From assembly GCA_001936135.1 (NCBI GenBank), contig CP012811.1, forward strand, positions 2,666,001-2,730,000: a stretch of DNA of 64,000 nt, written 5' to 3'. Source of the stretch: Saccharomycopsis fibuligera x Saccharomycopsis cf. fibuligera. Lineage: Eukaryota; Ascomycota; Saccharomycetes; Ascoideales; Saccharomycopsidaceae. This document shows, piece by piece, positions 51,414 through 62,153 of the stretch. The notes under the pieces were generated by a model, which saw nothing but the letters and a program-made list of their open reading frames with translations, had not been told where the DNA came from and ran no database searches. Position numbers and translations under genes: made by a program. Position 1 is the stretch's first letter. Each line of letters opens with the position of its first letter.

Positions 51414-52307
51414 ATGGCTTACAAACCCGTCGTCGCTATCTTTGGTACTAATGGCTTTCTTGGCAAACCAACCATAAATGCGTTAACATCTGATCAATTC
51501 AAAAGCAACTTCAGCTTGCCAATTAGAGCATTGACCAGAGGTGACTCTAAGTCCGAGAACGAAACGGTTAAAAACTATAAGATTGATGACAAAGATTCCA
51601 AATCTTTCGATGATGCATTGTCTGGTGTTGATGTTGTTATCAACTTGACTGGGGCTAAAGCTGCACTAGAACCAATATTGGACGCTATTAAGAGAAACGG
51701 GAATATTAAATTATACATTCCATCACAGTTCGGCACTGATTTGGAAGCTACTGACGCTATTTTTCCAAACTTTCTTGCACTGAAAACAGAACACTCAAAA
51801 AAAGCTCGTGACTTGGGTGTCAAAGTGGTGGATATCATTACTTCACTTTTTGCTGCTAAAGGGGCATTCTTGTATGAATATATTGGCAGTGCTGGTTATG
51901 ATGCAGAGACTAAAGAAGTGACATACATTGGCGACGAAAACACCAAATTCAACGTGTCCAATTTGGAAGACGTTGGTAAGTCTATTGCAGTTATTGCCTC
52001 TAAGGAGCCAAAAGAGTTGCCAGACACTGTCAAAATTTATTCTGATTCAACATCGCAAAAGGAAGTTATTGAAAATTATGAAAAGACACATAACGTCACA
52101 TTGAAGAAGAATCCAAACTTGCCTTTGGACAAGACACTCAAGGAAGCTCAAGACAAGTACCCTGAGGGCTTTAGTGATAACTTTATTTACTACTTGCAGG
52201 TTTTGTCTGCTTTAGGCGAAGGCAAAGGGTTGGCATTCACCAAAAATAATGAACGTGAATTCGTCAACCCTGGTGAAAAGTTGTGGAAATGGCAATCGTT
52301 CCCTTGA
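51414..52307 (+). CDS. NmrA-like / isoflavone-reductase-like NAD(P)-binding protein
   Basis: A 297-residue atypical short-chain dehydrogenase. The N-terminal dinucleotide motif GTNGFLG (11-17, GxxGxxG) follows a beta-strand (VVAIF). A further hallmark is VDVVINLTGAKA, which precedes YIPSQFGTD, the block found in phenylcoumaran/isoflavone reductase relatives; a Lys four residues beyond LALKTEHSKKA could act in catalysis. Fungal members of this family are oxidoreductases or redox sensors of unknown substrate and are often stress-induced. No signal peptide or membrane helix is present. The TATA-containing promoter suggests inducible expression. The exact reaction cannot be assigned. Confidence 0.85.
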   Translation: MAYKPVVAIFGTNGFLGKPTINALTSDQFKSNFSLPIRALTRGDSKSENETVKNYKIDDKDSKSFDDALSGVDVVINLTGAKAALEPILDAIKRNGNIKLYIPSQFGTDLEATDAIFPNFLALKTEHSKKARDLGVKVVDIITSLFAAKGAFLYEYIGSAGYDAETKEVTYIGDENTKFNVSNLEDVGKSIAVIASKEPKELPDTVKIYSDSTSQKEVIENYEKTHNVTLKKNPNLPLDKTLKEAQDKYPEGFSDNFIYYLQVLSALGEGKGLAFTKNNEREFVNPGEKLWKWQSFP

Positions 52308-53351
52308 ATGCTGTTTAGCTATTTTGGGTCTATATAACGTTGTGTACGAACTTCGCTTAACGCTACTGTTTGAGTTGATTTTAATGATTTAATGTAAAAT
52401 TAAAGGATGTCGTCTTGTAAAAATTGAGTCTAGCATTAGACGGTGTTCTGGGAAGTTGTTGATATAGTTACTTAGTCAGTTGTAATAATAATCAATCATT
52501 CTTGATGTCCACCATAGCGGTATACGCATGTAGATTATTGTTCTTATTGTGACGATCTTTACCAGTGCTCATAGCACATTCCATTACATAATCTGTTACG
52601 AATCAATTCGATTCTAGGAGTTGTTCGATTGTTCGATTGATTGTTGGACTGACCGAAAGCGCCAGAGACATTTCCTTTGATTCCTGTTCCAGTTAGCTCA
52701 ACCAAACTACCACTCCTGTCTTACCTTTTGTTTCTCCCTTCTGACTTAATTCGGTTGATACGATCTAGGGCTTCCGCTGCTGGGTTTTGTTCTTTTTCTC
52801 TCTAAAACTTCTCCTTCATCTCTTCTTCCAAGAGTCTCTTAGCTACAGCATCTTTTAACAGCAGGTATACCGCCTTCCTGTTCTATCCTGTGCTGTCTGT
52901 CCTTTTTTTCTTGCTTGCAGCTCGCTCAACAACAATTTGCAAACTTCAAGGCTTTGCAGCACTCAAAGCAACTCGCATTGTCAAGGCGTTATATTTGCGG
53001 TTATACGTAATTTATACATACACCAACCAACACCAATAGCAAAGCAGGTGCTGAAGAATTCAAAATTTTGCAAAATCGACTCTTGTATCGGTCCGTTATC
53101 TTTCAAATAAGCGGAGAAAAATTCAGAAAACCAGCAAACACAACATCTGCTCTTTTCTTGACTAACTTTGGATAAACTAAAAACATAGCTCCAATAAAAC
53201 CCCCCAAAAAAAAGAGTTTCAAAGAGCTTTTTTACTTGCCAACATTGCTCTCTTTTCCACCAATCAGTCAATAAATTAATCATTGACTTTTCAAAAATTA
53301 GAAGCACACAGCTGTATAAAGTGCGACACGTCAACTCAACAGAAAACAAAA
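52308..53351. other. Upstream region / long leader of GPA2
   Basis: About 1 kb of CT-rich then AT-rich DNA. A minus-strand frame (ATG at 53283 to stop at 52981, 101 codons, rich in Trp, Cys and Phe) overlaps the GPA2 leader but looks non-coding. Nothing else is recognised. Confidence 0.45.
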
Positions 53352-54854
53352 ATGGGAGGATGTTTGTCTAAAGACGCAACTGGTGAGAAGTCCTCTTCAG
53401 CAGTACAAAGCAGTGCCAATCGCAAAGCTAATTCCCCAAAACAAGCCAAAGGTCAAGTAAGTAGCAGTTCAAGTAGCAATAATGTAAATAACTCAAAAAA
53501 TAATGCTACTAATATCAATAGCGCCGAGGGTCAATCTGGAGCTACCAACAATAATGCCTCCTCTGGTGCCGCTGCTGCTGCTGCTGATATATCCGCTTCC
53601 AATGTTCAGACAAATGGCAACCAAAACATTAATGGCTCAGCTACAAGTGGGTCTCATCTCAATAATGCTGTTTCCCCAGGATCATCCTCTCCTGCTTTGG
53701 CTAATGGCATTACTGCTGGTGCTGGCGCTGGCGCTGTTGACACAAACGATAAAGAATTCAAGATTTTGTTGTTAGGTTCTGGTGAAAGTGGTAAATCCAC
53801 CATTTTGAAACAAATGAAAATTTTGCATCAAAACGGTTATACTAGAGAAGAATTGATCGATTATAAACCATTTGTGTTCAGAAACGTTTTGGATTGTGCT
53901 AAATCCATAGCTAAATGTTATACTGATTTCGAGTATCCAATTTCTATGGATGTGCCATTAGTGAAAGGGGCTAACAGTATAGTAGACAAAAAGGATTTTG
54001 ATGCCACCAATGATCAAGCTATTGTGGTAAACAATAATGATGTAAATGTGCTACTCGAAGATCCAAGAACAGAATTGACTCCGGAAGACATTGAACAAAT
54101 TATTGCCTTTAACGTTTCTAGTGATCCAAATGACATTTTTGACCCAAGAATAGCGAAGTCAATTGACTTATTATGGGCTGCTAATTCCACCAAGAATTTG
54201 CTCGTTGAGCATAAAGATGATTTCTATCTTATGGACTCCGCTAAATATTTCTTTAGGAATTTGGCAAGAATAGCAAGTCCAAATTATATTCCTAATGTTA
54301 CTGATGTCTTGCGTACCAGAAAGAAGACGTCTGGTATATTTGAAACCAGATTCAACATGGGCAATTCTAAAATTCATATGGTGGATGTTGGTGGTCAAAG
54401 ATCAGAACGTAAAAAATGGATTCATTGTTTTGATAATGTGACAATCATCATTTTTTGTGTATCCTTATCAGAGTACGACCAGTCCCTTTTGGAAGAAAAA
54501 TCACAAAATCGTTTAGAAGAATCGTTGGTTCTTTTTGACTCGGTGGTAAATTCTCGTTGGTTTAGCAGAACTTCAATTGTGTTGTTTTTGAACAAGATTG
54601 ATGTGTTTGCCGAAAAATTAGAACATTCTCCATTACAAAACTATTTCCCTGATTATACTGGGGGTAACGATATTACAAAAGCGGCAAAATACATTTTATG
54701 GAGATTTAAACAAGTCAATAGATCAAACTTGACTATTTATCCACATGTCACTCAAGCAACAGATACAACAAATATTAAGGTGGTGTTTGCTGCAGTTCAA
54801 GAAACTATCTTGTCTAATAGTTTGAAAGACAGTGGTATTATAACAATAAGTTAA
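53352..54854 (+). CDS. GPA2: G-protein alpha subunit Gpa2
   Basis: A heterotrimeric-type G alpha coupling the Gpr1 receptor to adenylate cyclase in nutrient and filamentation signalling. The start MGGCLSKDA gives N-myristoyl Gly2 and palmitoyl Cys4, which fixes the ATG at 53352 over an upstream frame. The 500-residue protein has a 130-residue Ser/Asn/Ala-rich insert before the GTPase core. Motifs: P-loop GSGESGKST (142-150), switch I with Arg and Thr in [23 protein letters not shown] (345-356), NKID (414-417), TQAT (467-470). An Asn/Asp-rich insertion sits in the helical domain (about 205-245). Gpa1 would lack this N-terminal insert, so GPA2 is preferred. Confidence 0.93.
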   Translation: MGGCLSKDATGEKSSSAVQSSANRKANSPKQAKGQVSSSSSSNNVNNSKNNATNINSAEGQSGATNNNASSGAAAAAADISASNVQTNGNQNINGSATSGSHLNNAVSPGSSSPALANGITAGAGAGAVDTNDKEFKILLLGSGESGKSTILKQMKILHQNGYTREELIDYKPFVFRNVLDCAKSIAKCYTDFEYPISMDVPLVKGANSIVDKKDFDATNDQAIVVNNNDVNVLLEDPRTELTPEDIEQIIAFNVSSDPNDIFDPRIAKSIDLLWAANSTKNLLVEHKDDFYLMDSAKYFFRNLARIASPNYIPNVTDVLRTRKKTSGIFETRFNMGNSKIHMVDVGGQRSERKKWIHCFDNVTIIIFCVSLSEYDQSLLEEKSQNRLEESLVLFDSVVNSRWFSRTSIVLFLNKIDVFAEKLEHSPLQNYFPDYTGGNDITKAAKYILWRFKQVNRSNLTIYPHVTQATDTTNIKVVFAAVQETILSNSLKDSGIITIS

Positions 54855-55880
54855 ATCCTTTTTAGAGATTTTGTTTCCTTTATTTTTTTTTAATAACTTT
54901 TCGTTCTTTTTTACTTTTTTTTTTTTTTTTTTACTTCTTACTATCTTTTCTTTTTATACTAATATGTTGCAGACTTGACGAACTTTTCTATCTTTCGCTT
55001 TTTTTTTTTTTTGACATTCAGCTTTCCTAGTTAAAAATTTTTTTTTTCTTACTTTTTCCAGCTACTCTCGCTAAAACAAAAATGGCTGTATTTGGCATAA
55101 CCTAAAAAATCAGTAAGTTTGGCTAAACTCCAAGTTATATTTCCCATAATATTACCACTAATTAACAAAGAATATTGAACTTTACAAAACAATAAAGTAG
55201 AAAATTAAGAATTCAGTTTAAAAATTTGGCAAAAAAGTGTCTTTTTTTTTGTTAACTAAATCACAATATTCCTTTCTAGTCTAATGTTTTAGCTCTTGCA
55301 TTATAAATTTACCCCTTATTTTTTTTTTTTTTTTTTTTTTGCTCAGTCTAATTACTGCCAAAACCTTGGGCTTATTGATTTATTCGTAGAGAGGAGGGAA
55401 ATTGACCAAAACTTTTTGGATACTTTCAAATCCCGTTCTTTTATTCGTCATCAAAACATTTGATTTTCTTCATAAGTGCCTGTTCTTCTTCTGCACTTTT
55501 AAGTATACGAATGTTACGAATCCAAAAATACGACAAATGTCGTACATTTTTTCCTATCACCATCATGCATGCCCATCTGTGGGGTGGAACTGTACGGACA
55601 GCTTCTTAAGTTTACGGACCACAAAACCAAACCAAAAGCACACCTTACCCCTTAGCTGGCTCCTAGTTTTAAAGAACGCTCTAATTATTTGCTAAAAAAA
55701 GACGGGATTGTGCAATTCTTCCTAAAAGTCTTTTCCTTTTGGTTTTTTTGGGTTTTTCATGTGCATTTTTTTGCACCAAGAAACCCATATTAACCTCTTT
55801 TCGGGGTTACATCACCAGCCCAGGACTCGCTAAAGTTAGAAAACACAAAAAAATCGAGAAACACAATTTTTATTTTTTCA
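54855..55880. other. Intergenic between GPA2 and lipase gene
   Basis: About 1 kb, very T-rich (T runs at 54915-54932, 54999-55013 and a T20+ run ending at 55340). No gene is recognised. Confidence 0.5.
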
Positions 55881-57239
55881 ATGCTTGCTCATATACACTG
55901 TTATCAGATAAGTCACTTACATTCAATTACAATATTGAAAATAGCACTCGTATGGTGTATTGCTTTCCGACTTTCTGAGGCAAAAGTTATTGAAGATTTG
56001 CAGATTTCTCCGCAGTTGTACAACGATTTCGTGGATGCCGCCAAGTACGAAAAAATTAGCAGTTGTATATCTTATAAAGGCGAGGAAAAAATGAATGCTT
56101 ATGAATTGGAAACTTCCTGTTTAGATAATATTGAATCACGGGTGCAAATATGTGAACATATGGAATTTATTAAGATATTGGATCATGACGATGACAATAT
56201 AGATGATACTGGGGAAGGAGCAGTAGAGGTTGAAGCACAGGAAAACTTGAAAGTAGAAAGTTCCAACAGAGCAGAAACCTTAGAGCAGAAATTTACTAAT
56301 AAAGGATATATTGCTCTTGATAAGCGCGCAAAAAGAATACTATTGGTCTTTAGTGGATCAAAGACATGGACGGATTGGGCAACAGATTTAACAATTATTC
56401 AGGTACCATATGAGCCCTATAATGTTAATTCTGAAAAAAGTAAAGTTTATGAAAAGTTTTGTGGCTCCTACTCAGACCAGTGTAAAGTGCATAAAGGTTT
56501 CATTAAATCTTCAAAATCCCTTTATAGAATTTATCATAAAGAAATACTAAAGCTTTTGCATAAATATCCTGAGTATGAATTTTGGATTGTGGGTCATTCT
56601 TTAGGTGGTGCCATAGCGACGCTTACGGGACTGGAATTCAAATTGCTAGGGTACAATCCAGTATTGATTACCGCTGGTTCTCCCAAAATAGGAAACAGAG
56701 ATATTGCTAGGTTGCTAGACTATTTTTTCAAAGTTAAAGAGACTTACAATACAATTCTTAATAGTGAGAGAGAGCATTGTGATAAGCTAAAGAAAAACCA
56801 CGGATGCTATTTCCGTTTAAGACACAAGAGAGACCTAGTTCCTTTGCTACCGATGGGTATTGGTAGAACAGGATATAGCCATGGTGGAATAGGATTTTGT
56901 ATAACCAAGAGTGATTTACCTCATGAAATTGACTCAGTAAAGGTTGTTGAAAAATACTTCTGTGACGATAATGAAGATGAATTTAATTTTGATAAAGAGT
57001 TAGATGACGAAGAGGAAGATGTAAAGGAAGAAGATAAAGAGATTGAAGATGAAAAGAATGATGATAAGACTTTTGAAGATGGGGATGGAAACACCGATTT
57101 GGATGTATATCAAGACGTTGAAATTCCAAACTTAAATTTCAGCAGTTTTTGGAACCCACATACTAGCATTAGTCCAACTATTCGTAGAAGAGCTCATGCT
57201 CAATACTTTTTGGTAGTTACAAATTGTCGTGACGAGTAA
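55881..57239 (+). CDS. Class 3 lipase (Lih1/YJR107W-like)
   Basis: A 452-residue alpha/beta-hydrolase of the fungal lipase class 3 family. A hydrophobic N-terminal stretch (about 16-31) ending near SEA could act as a signal peptide or anchor. The lipase core shows FSGSKTWTDWATDL (oxyanion loop), the catalytic elbow IVGHSLGG (238-243, Ser240) and GSPKIGNRDIA (Asp region). A late His lies in GYSHGGIG. A long acidic run (about 360-420, Glu/Asp/Lys) follows the core. The family hydrolyses triacylglycerols or related esters; the substrate here is unknown. An acidic insertion also lies before the core (104-125). Confidence 0.88.
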   Translation: MLAHIHCYQISHLHSITILKIALVWCIAFRLSEAKVIEDLQISPQLYNDFVDAAKYEKISSCISYKGEEKMNAYELETSCLDNIESRVQICEHMEFIKILDHDDDNIDDTGEGAVEVEAQENLKVESSNRAETLEQKFTNKGYIALDKRAKRILLVFSGSKTWTDWATDLTIIQVPYEPYNVNSEKSKVYEKFCGSYSDQCKVHKGFIKSSKSLYRIYHKEILKLLHKYPEYEFWIVGHSLGGAIATLTGLEFKLLGYNPVLITAGSPKIGNRDIARLLDYFFKVKETYNTILNSEREHCDKLKKNHGCYFRLRHKRDLVPLLPMGIGRTGYSHGGIGFCITKSDLPHEIDSVKVVEKYFCDDNEDEFNFDKELDDEEEDVKEEDKEIEDEKNDDKTFEDGDGNTDLDVYQDVEIPNLNFSSFWNPHTSISPTIRRRAHAQYFLVVTNCRDE

Positions 57240-57526
57240 TAGAGTCTATCAAAACCCTTTCGCTGTAATATACATTGTCGAGTGTTATTTCCCATATCAA
57301 TTCCTGGCCTTTTTAATCCTTTTTTTCTTGTTTTCTTTTTATACTTGTGAATAAAGAAAAGAGTTATGCAATTTTGTACTTACAAGACGTTGCTACTATG
57401 AAAAAACATACTCAAAAAACGATGCAACGAAGGACGGCTAAACCAATCCTGTAAATTATAATACATAACACATAGCATACAAACAAAACTTCCAGAGCCC
57501 TGTTTCATAGCATAGACACCTTATAT

Positions 57527-59128
57527 CTACTCTTCGTCACTGTCATCGTCCCACCTGGATTTCTGCTTAGTACTAGAACTATCCAAACCATAGGAACTAG
57601 CTACTTGGCCATCGTTATCACCATCATCATCATTGTCGTCATTACTATCAACTTGCAAGCTACTATCCGCCTTAGTAAATTGTACTGCACCAGTTCTTTG
57701 CTGCACCGCCAGTTTGTCTTCCCCAGCGCCCAACACTTTGAATCTATCATACTTGGCCAAATTACTTAATTCTTGTTCGGCACTAGCACGGCCATCATCA
57801 TCTCCGCCGCCACCACTAGGCACAGTGACGTTTCTTCCAGCGCTATAAATATTTTGAATTGCTTCATGAGTATTAAAAAGGGGGGCATCATAAATTTGGG
57901 ATTCTCCTGAAGTTCTAAATCTTGAGTTAGTGAAGAGTCGTGAGTCAATCATTGGGTCAGCACCACCCAGTTGTGCTGCTGCAATTGTCGCAGAGGAAGA
58001 CGAGCTGTCTTTAAATAAACCAAGTGCAATTCTTGCTGCGTCGGGATCTTCGTTGTTGTTGATGTTGTTGCTATTGCTACTGACCAAATCAAGCACCTTT
58101 TTGTTTTCTGACAGTCTTGTATATTTAAGTTGTCTTTCATAATTCGCCACTCTTTCTCTTCTATCTTTTTCTCTTTGACGTCGTTGTTCATCAGCGATAG
58201 AATCATTAGCACTGGAGTCACGATTACGGTAGTTATCACTCTGATATCTGCTGTTGCCGCGTTTCTGATAATCTCTGGATCGACTTTCACGAGCTTTTGC
58301 CGCTAATAATTTCAATTTTTCTTCATTTTCCTGTCTTTTCTTCTCTGCAAGTTTTATCTTCAACTTATTTCTTGCCTTGATTTCCTCTCTAGCTTTCAAG
58401 TCTGCATTATGTAATGATTCTGCAAGTTTCGAGAAATTGTCATTTATGCCTACGCTTCCTCCTTCTTTGGCTTGCTGAGTCTCTTTCCCATTATTAAAGG
58501 CAGCTAAACGCTTATCCAAGGCAATTGTAAAACCTTTTGGATTTTTCCAATTGGATATTGCCGGTGGAATATACCATGCTTTTTGCTCTTCCGCAGTTAA
58601 TGGTTTTTTAGCCTGTTTGCTGCCGTTGATGCTGCTGTTGGCATCAGTAGCACCACCGCCACCAGATGACCCGTTTTTAAGCACCGCAGTGCTTGACATG
58701 AGTTGATCTGGCAATGCTGGGGTTTTTTGGTTATTTTTAAATTTGGGTGGAAGCATGGGGTCTACTTCCGCTTCAACAATTTTGATAAGCCGCTGTCTGT
58801 TGTTGTTATTGCTGTTTACACTGTCATTACTAGTCGTGGTGACTGCAAAATTGGCACTTGTGGGCGTATATTTCACGTATACCTCATCTTTTTTCTCAGC
58901 TGTTGAGCCAACTAGACTTTTAGCCTGAAGCTTAGCATCAATGATTTTTTGAAGTGCGGTTTTGGTTCTTTGATAGCATTCATCGATTTCTGCTGCCGAT
59001 GGTAATCTTAAATCAAGATCTTTCTTATTTTTTCTAGTTGTCTGGGCGAAATTTTTGAAATGTACATTATTAGCTATTGTTATGGGGTTTTGGTTTCCCG
59101 TAGGCTTTATTAGCTGATTGTTTTGCAT
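57527..59128 (-). CDS. PRP45: Spliceosome SNW/SKIP-domain protein Prp45
   Basis: A pre-mRNA splicing factor of the NTC-related group, joining the activated spliceosome and needed for the second step. The 533 residues include the strictly conserved SNWKNPKG (192-199) that names the family. Upstream is the LPSAAEIDECYQRTKTALQK segment typical of Prp45/SKIP. Downstream is the long basic helix (about 235-345) rich in Arg/Lys/Glu. A DSRLFTNSR and YDAPLF block sits near 400-420, with an acidic tail. It is longer than S. cerevisiae Prp45 (379) because of Ser/Asn/Gly-rich linkers. It starts at the ATG at 59128. Confidence 0.94.
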   Translation of the reverse strand: MQNNQLIKPTGNQNPITIANNVHFKNFAQTTRKNKKDLDLRLPSAAEIDECYQRTKTALQKIIDAKLQAKSLVGSTAEKKDEVYVKYTPTSANFAVTTTSNDSVNSNNNNRQRLIKIVEAEVDPMLPPKFKNNQKTPALPDQLMSSTAVLKNGSSGGGGATDANSSINGSKQAKKPLTAEEQKAWYIPPAISNWKNPKGFTIALDKRLAAFNNGKETQQAKEGGSVGINDNFSKLAESLHNADLKAREEIKARNKLKIKLAEKKRQENEEKLKLLAAKARESRSRDYQKRGNSRYQSDNYRNRDSSANDSIADEQRRQREKDRRERVANYERQLKYTRLSENKKVLDLVSSNSNNINNNEDPDAARIALGLFKDSSSSSATIAAAQLGGADPMIDSRLFTNSRFRTSGESQIYDAPLFNTHEAIQNIYSAGRNVTVPSGGGGDDDGRASAEQELSNLAKYDRFKVLGAGEDKLAVQQRTGAVQFTKADSSLQVDSNDDNDDDGDNDGQVASSYGLDSSSTKQKSRWDDDSDEE

Positions 59129-61037
59129 TTTCGATTTGGTTGTGTTTTGAAAGTATTAGATAGATTTGTGAACCTCATCTGCTTGAAGCATTAGCCTTCT
59201 GCTTTCTGTTGAATTTGCTTAGTTTTTTTTTTTTTTTGTTTTCCTCATCTCGAAGATCCGCGTTAATGGTACATCGAACATTTTTGTAGGTACCCTGAAA
59301 TTTCAATGGAGGAGCATCCGGGTTGCATTTATTTCCAATATAGTATTCTGCTTCTAATAATAGAGACATTTGTGGAGCATACATAAATCACATCGCCCTG
59401 TCAAAGATAAGCCACTCTGTATAGAAAGGCGTGTTCGCGTTGAAGATTCAAAAACAATAATATAAACAAAGAATTGGTAACACAGCTAGCAACAGGGCTT
59501 TGTCTGCAAGCAGTTTGCTAGTATTTTTAGTATTAAACGATATGGCTGTGTATTTGCACTTATTGTATCTGTCCACTAAAACACAGAGCTTTGTGTACTG
59601 GAGTAATAGAAAGAAAAAAAAATGATTATGAAGTTTGAAGTCACTTTTCTTAAAGAAACTTATGCCCAAAGTTTGTCTAGAGAATTGGTAGCGCGGCTTC
59701 AAGGTTGACACGCTTTTTTTTTTTTTTTTTTTTTTTTCTATTATAATAAAACTCATGGCCAGACTTGGAGATTTTTTCGTGAATTGCATTTTTGCCATTT
59801 GAGCTCGGCACACCTTATACCTCAGCGTCGTGTCTAGAAGGTTAAAGGAGGTTTTGCAAGTGAAGTCAATTCAGTTTTAAGTATGTTGGATTTCTTTTCT
59901 AAATTTTATTTTTAGTTTTTCTCTATTGTTTATGTTTACCTCAAACAGTATAAAGAAGAAAAAAAAAACCAAATTTGGTTATTTCCTAATCAAACAATTT
60001 TCCGCATACCCTGCCTGGCTAACTTAAAGTTGCAGACTGTCAATCAACTACCTGAAATATTTCAGTTTCATTGAAGATCTTTTAATTTAGTGATGGCTCG
60101 AGGAAGAGTCAATCCGGGACAGCTTTGCATGCACTAATGACAAGAGGTTGACTTCTTCCTCGCGAGGAAAGCAGCGTGCGCGTATGCTAGAGCTTGAACA
60201 AGCTCCAGCTGGCTGTTATAATGCTCCTGGACAATTTTTAAGCCAAAAAGCGCCTGGATTGGCAAAAATTTAAATTCTTGAATTATATAATTCTACGATT
60301 GAGGAGGGACTACTAGTCCCCATGCTAATTTACCTAAATTAAGATGGTTGGAGGGGGATTGTGAACACAAATTATACAAAGGATCCAAACCCTTTTTTAC
60401 CATCTTTGTCTAGATGTATTTTCCTTTTTAATCAGTAAGTACGAGACGCAAAAATACACATAATCCTACTTTTGGATACCTGCGTGTTTATTTTGCGTTG
60501 AATTATAATTTGTGAACTCTGTGTCGCCTCCTTGAAAAAGCGCAAAATTTCACCCAGCTGCCGTAACGTAACTTCAATATGTTGCTTTTTTTTTTTTTTT
60601 TTTTTTTGCGTTGGATAATTAAACAGGGCATGCTGTGTAGAGGTCAAAAATAATTGTTGTACAAAACCTTTTCTCAAAGAATATAGAATGCAATTTGTGC
60701 AGGTACAGGTATAATTTGAGCTATCTTTATAGTGATTACTAGGAATAACAAAAGGAAAACGGTTAACAAAAAAAAAAAAAAAAAAGGTCAAGAGCTGCTT
60801 AGCAGATATGCTGTTGGAATTCTTCTAGGACATATGAGGGATAAATATATATCTTTGTTATTTTTTTTTCAACTTAACATAGATGAGAGATACAATGCTA
60901 ACAACAATTTCATCAAATAGTATATACGACAAAAAGCAGTTATTAGCTTATTTTACAAACAAATAATAAGTGACTTGCTGGAATAGAACAGCTAAGGAAA
61001 CATAAGCAACTTGCTGAGCAATAAATTGTGATAAAAC
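59129..61037. other. Long intergenic region between PRP45 and dehydrogenase gene
   Basis: About 1.9 kb holding one candidate small gene (59175-59384, listed separately), a T24 run (59714-59737), a T20 run near 60588 and an A17 run near 60768. The DNA at 60050-60240 is somewhat GC-richer. No RNA gene is recognised. Confidence 0.5.
59175..59384 (-). CDS. Candidate small basic protein (69 codons) upstream of PRP45
   Basis: An ATG frame on the minus strand ending 46 nt before the PRP45 start. It encodes MYAPQMSLLLEAEYYIGNK, then a segment APPLKFQGTYKNVRC and a Lys-rich tail ending QKANASSR. An alternative ATG (59369) would begin MSLLLEAEYYIG. The hydrophobic-to-basic layout and lack of low-complexity shadowing make it more gene-like than the other small frames here. 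I do not recognise a family. It could be a real small protein, the last exon of a spliced gene or a chance frame. A CAG at about 59400 could be a 3' splice site, but no partner exon was found. Confidence 0.35.
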   Translation of the reverse strand: MYAPQMSLLLEAEYYIGNKCNPDAPPLKFQGTYKNVRCTINADLRDEENKKKKKLSKFNRKQKANASSR

Positions 61038-62153
61038 TTATGTACCCTTCTCGTACTTAATGTTTGGAAAACTCAAACCGTTTTGCTCCCTCACTGTATC
61101 AATAGTCTTGATCACCAAGTAGGTTTCTTCTGGAGGCACAATATCATTGAAGATCTTACCTTCACTGATATCCTTAGCCACCGCATTTGCTTCGTGTATC
61201 AAACCATTTGGAGCATTAGGTCCGTATGACTTCTCAATTGGCTTCTTGTTTTCATCCTTGAAGACAATCTTGAACTTTGTTGGTCTTGAGGCTTGTCTGT
61301 TCTCACTACCAATGTAAATAACCCCCTTGTCACCACTGACTTTCGCAAGGTATTCGTCAGAATTGTTCAAGAAGGTGCTGGAAAGCACTGCGACTTTACC
61401 GTCTTTCTGCTTGATAAGAATGTCAGATTGCACGTCAATACCGTCTCTAATTACTTGGAAAGACTTTATTTCATGAGGAGTTGCATCTCCTGGCTTTCTA
61501 CTCTCATCAAGGAAAAGGCGCCAGTACAAGATGGTGTAGATCCCAATATCCAAAACTGCGCCACCGGCAAACTCTGGGTTTTTTAAACGAGATTCAGGAC
61601 CTAGTTCGTGCAATTTCATGTCATTGCCGTAGTCAACAGTAAGACGACTGACATCGCCGATTGTCTTCTTTTTGAAAATATGGTCTTGGATTTCATGCAC
61701 AAGCGGGAAGAATCTGGTCCACTGGGCCTCCATTAAATACAAGTTTTTTTCACGAGCCAAGTCAAAAAGATCTTTTGCTTGCTGATAATTGACGGTGATT
61801 GGTTTCTCGCACAACACATGTTTCCCGGCGTTAAGCCCCTGGATTGTGATGTCGTAGTGAGACGTATGTGGGAGACCAATGTAAAGAATGTCAACATTCT
61901 TGTCGTTGATGACATCATCGTATGAACCGACCGTTGGTGTTTCCTTTTGGTTATTGACGTGTTCGCTGATAAAATCTTTAGCTTTGCTAGAGGAGGAAGC
62001 GCCCACTGCTTGGATTATGTGGTTGGCCTTTGGCAAGTACGGGGTGCTAGATTCAGATTGCCCGTTTTGGTGGGTAATGTCATCGACGAACTGTTTAGCA
62101 ATGAATCCGGTGGAGATGATACCCCATCTAAGAGTTGGTGCGCTGGACGACAT
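61038..62153 (-). CDS. Gfo/Idh/MocA dehydrogenase (dihydrodiol / xylose dehydrogenase-like), copy 1
   Basis: A 371-residue NAD(P)-dependent oxidoreductase. The N-terminal Rossmann fold starts WGIISTGFIAKQFV, and IGLPHTSHYD and CEKPITVNYQQAKDL (EKP at 116-118) are diagnostic of the Gfo/Idh/MocA family. The catalytic Lys of that motif is K117. The C-terminal sheet domain begins with AGGAVLDIGIYTIL. Relatives include trans-1,2-dihydrobenzenediol dehydrogenase and NADP D-xylose dehydrogenase. Sugar or diol oxidation is therefore likely, but the substrate is not proven. It is adjacent to a close paralogue in the same orientation, about 770 nt away. There is no signal peptide. Confidence 0.9.
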   Translation of the reverse strand: MSSSAPTLRWGIISTGFIAKQFVDDITHQNGQSESSTPYLPKANHIIQAVGASSSSKAKDFISEHVNNQKETPTVGSYDDVINDKNVDILYIGLPHTSHYDITIQGLNAGKHVLCEKPITVNYQQAKDLFDLAREKNLYLMEAQWTRFFPLVHEIQDHIFKKKTIGDVSRLTVDYGNDMKLHELGPESRLKNPEFAGGAVLDIGIYTILYWRLFLDESRKPGDATPHEIKSFQVIRDGIDVQSDILIKQKDGKVAVLSSTFLNNSDEYLAKVSGDKGVIYIGSENRQASRPTKFKIVFKDENKKPIEKSYGPNAPNGLIHEANAVAKDISEGKIFNDIVPPEETYLVIKTIDTVREQNGLSFPNIKYEKGT

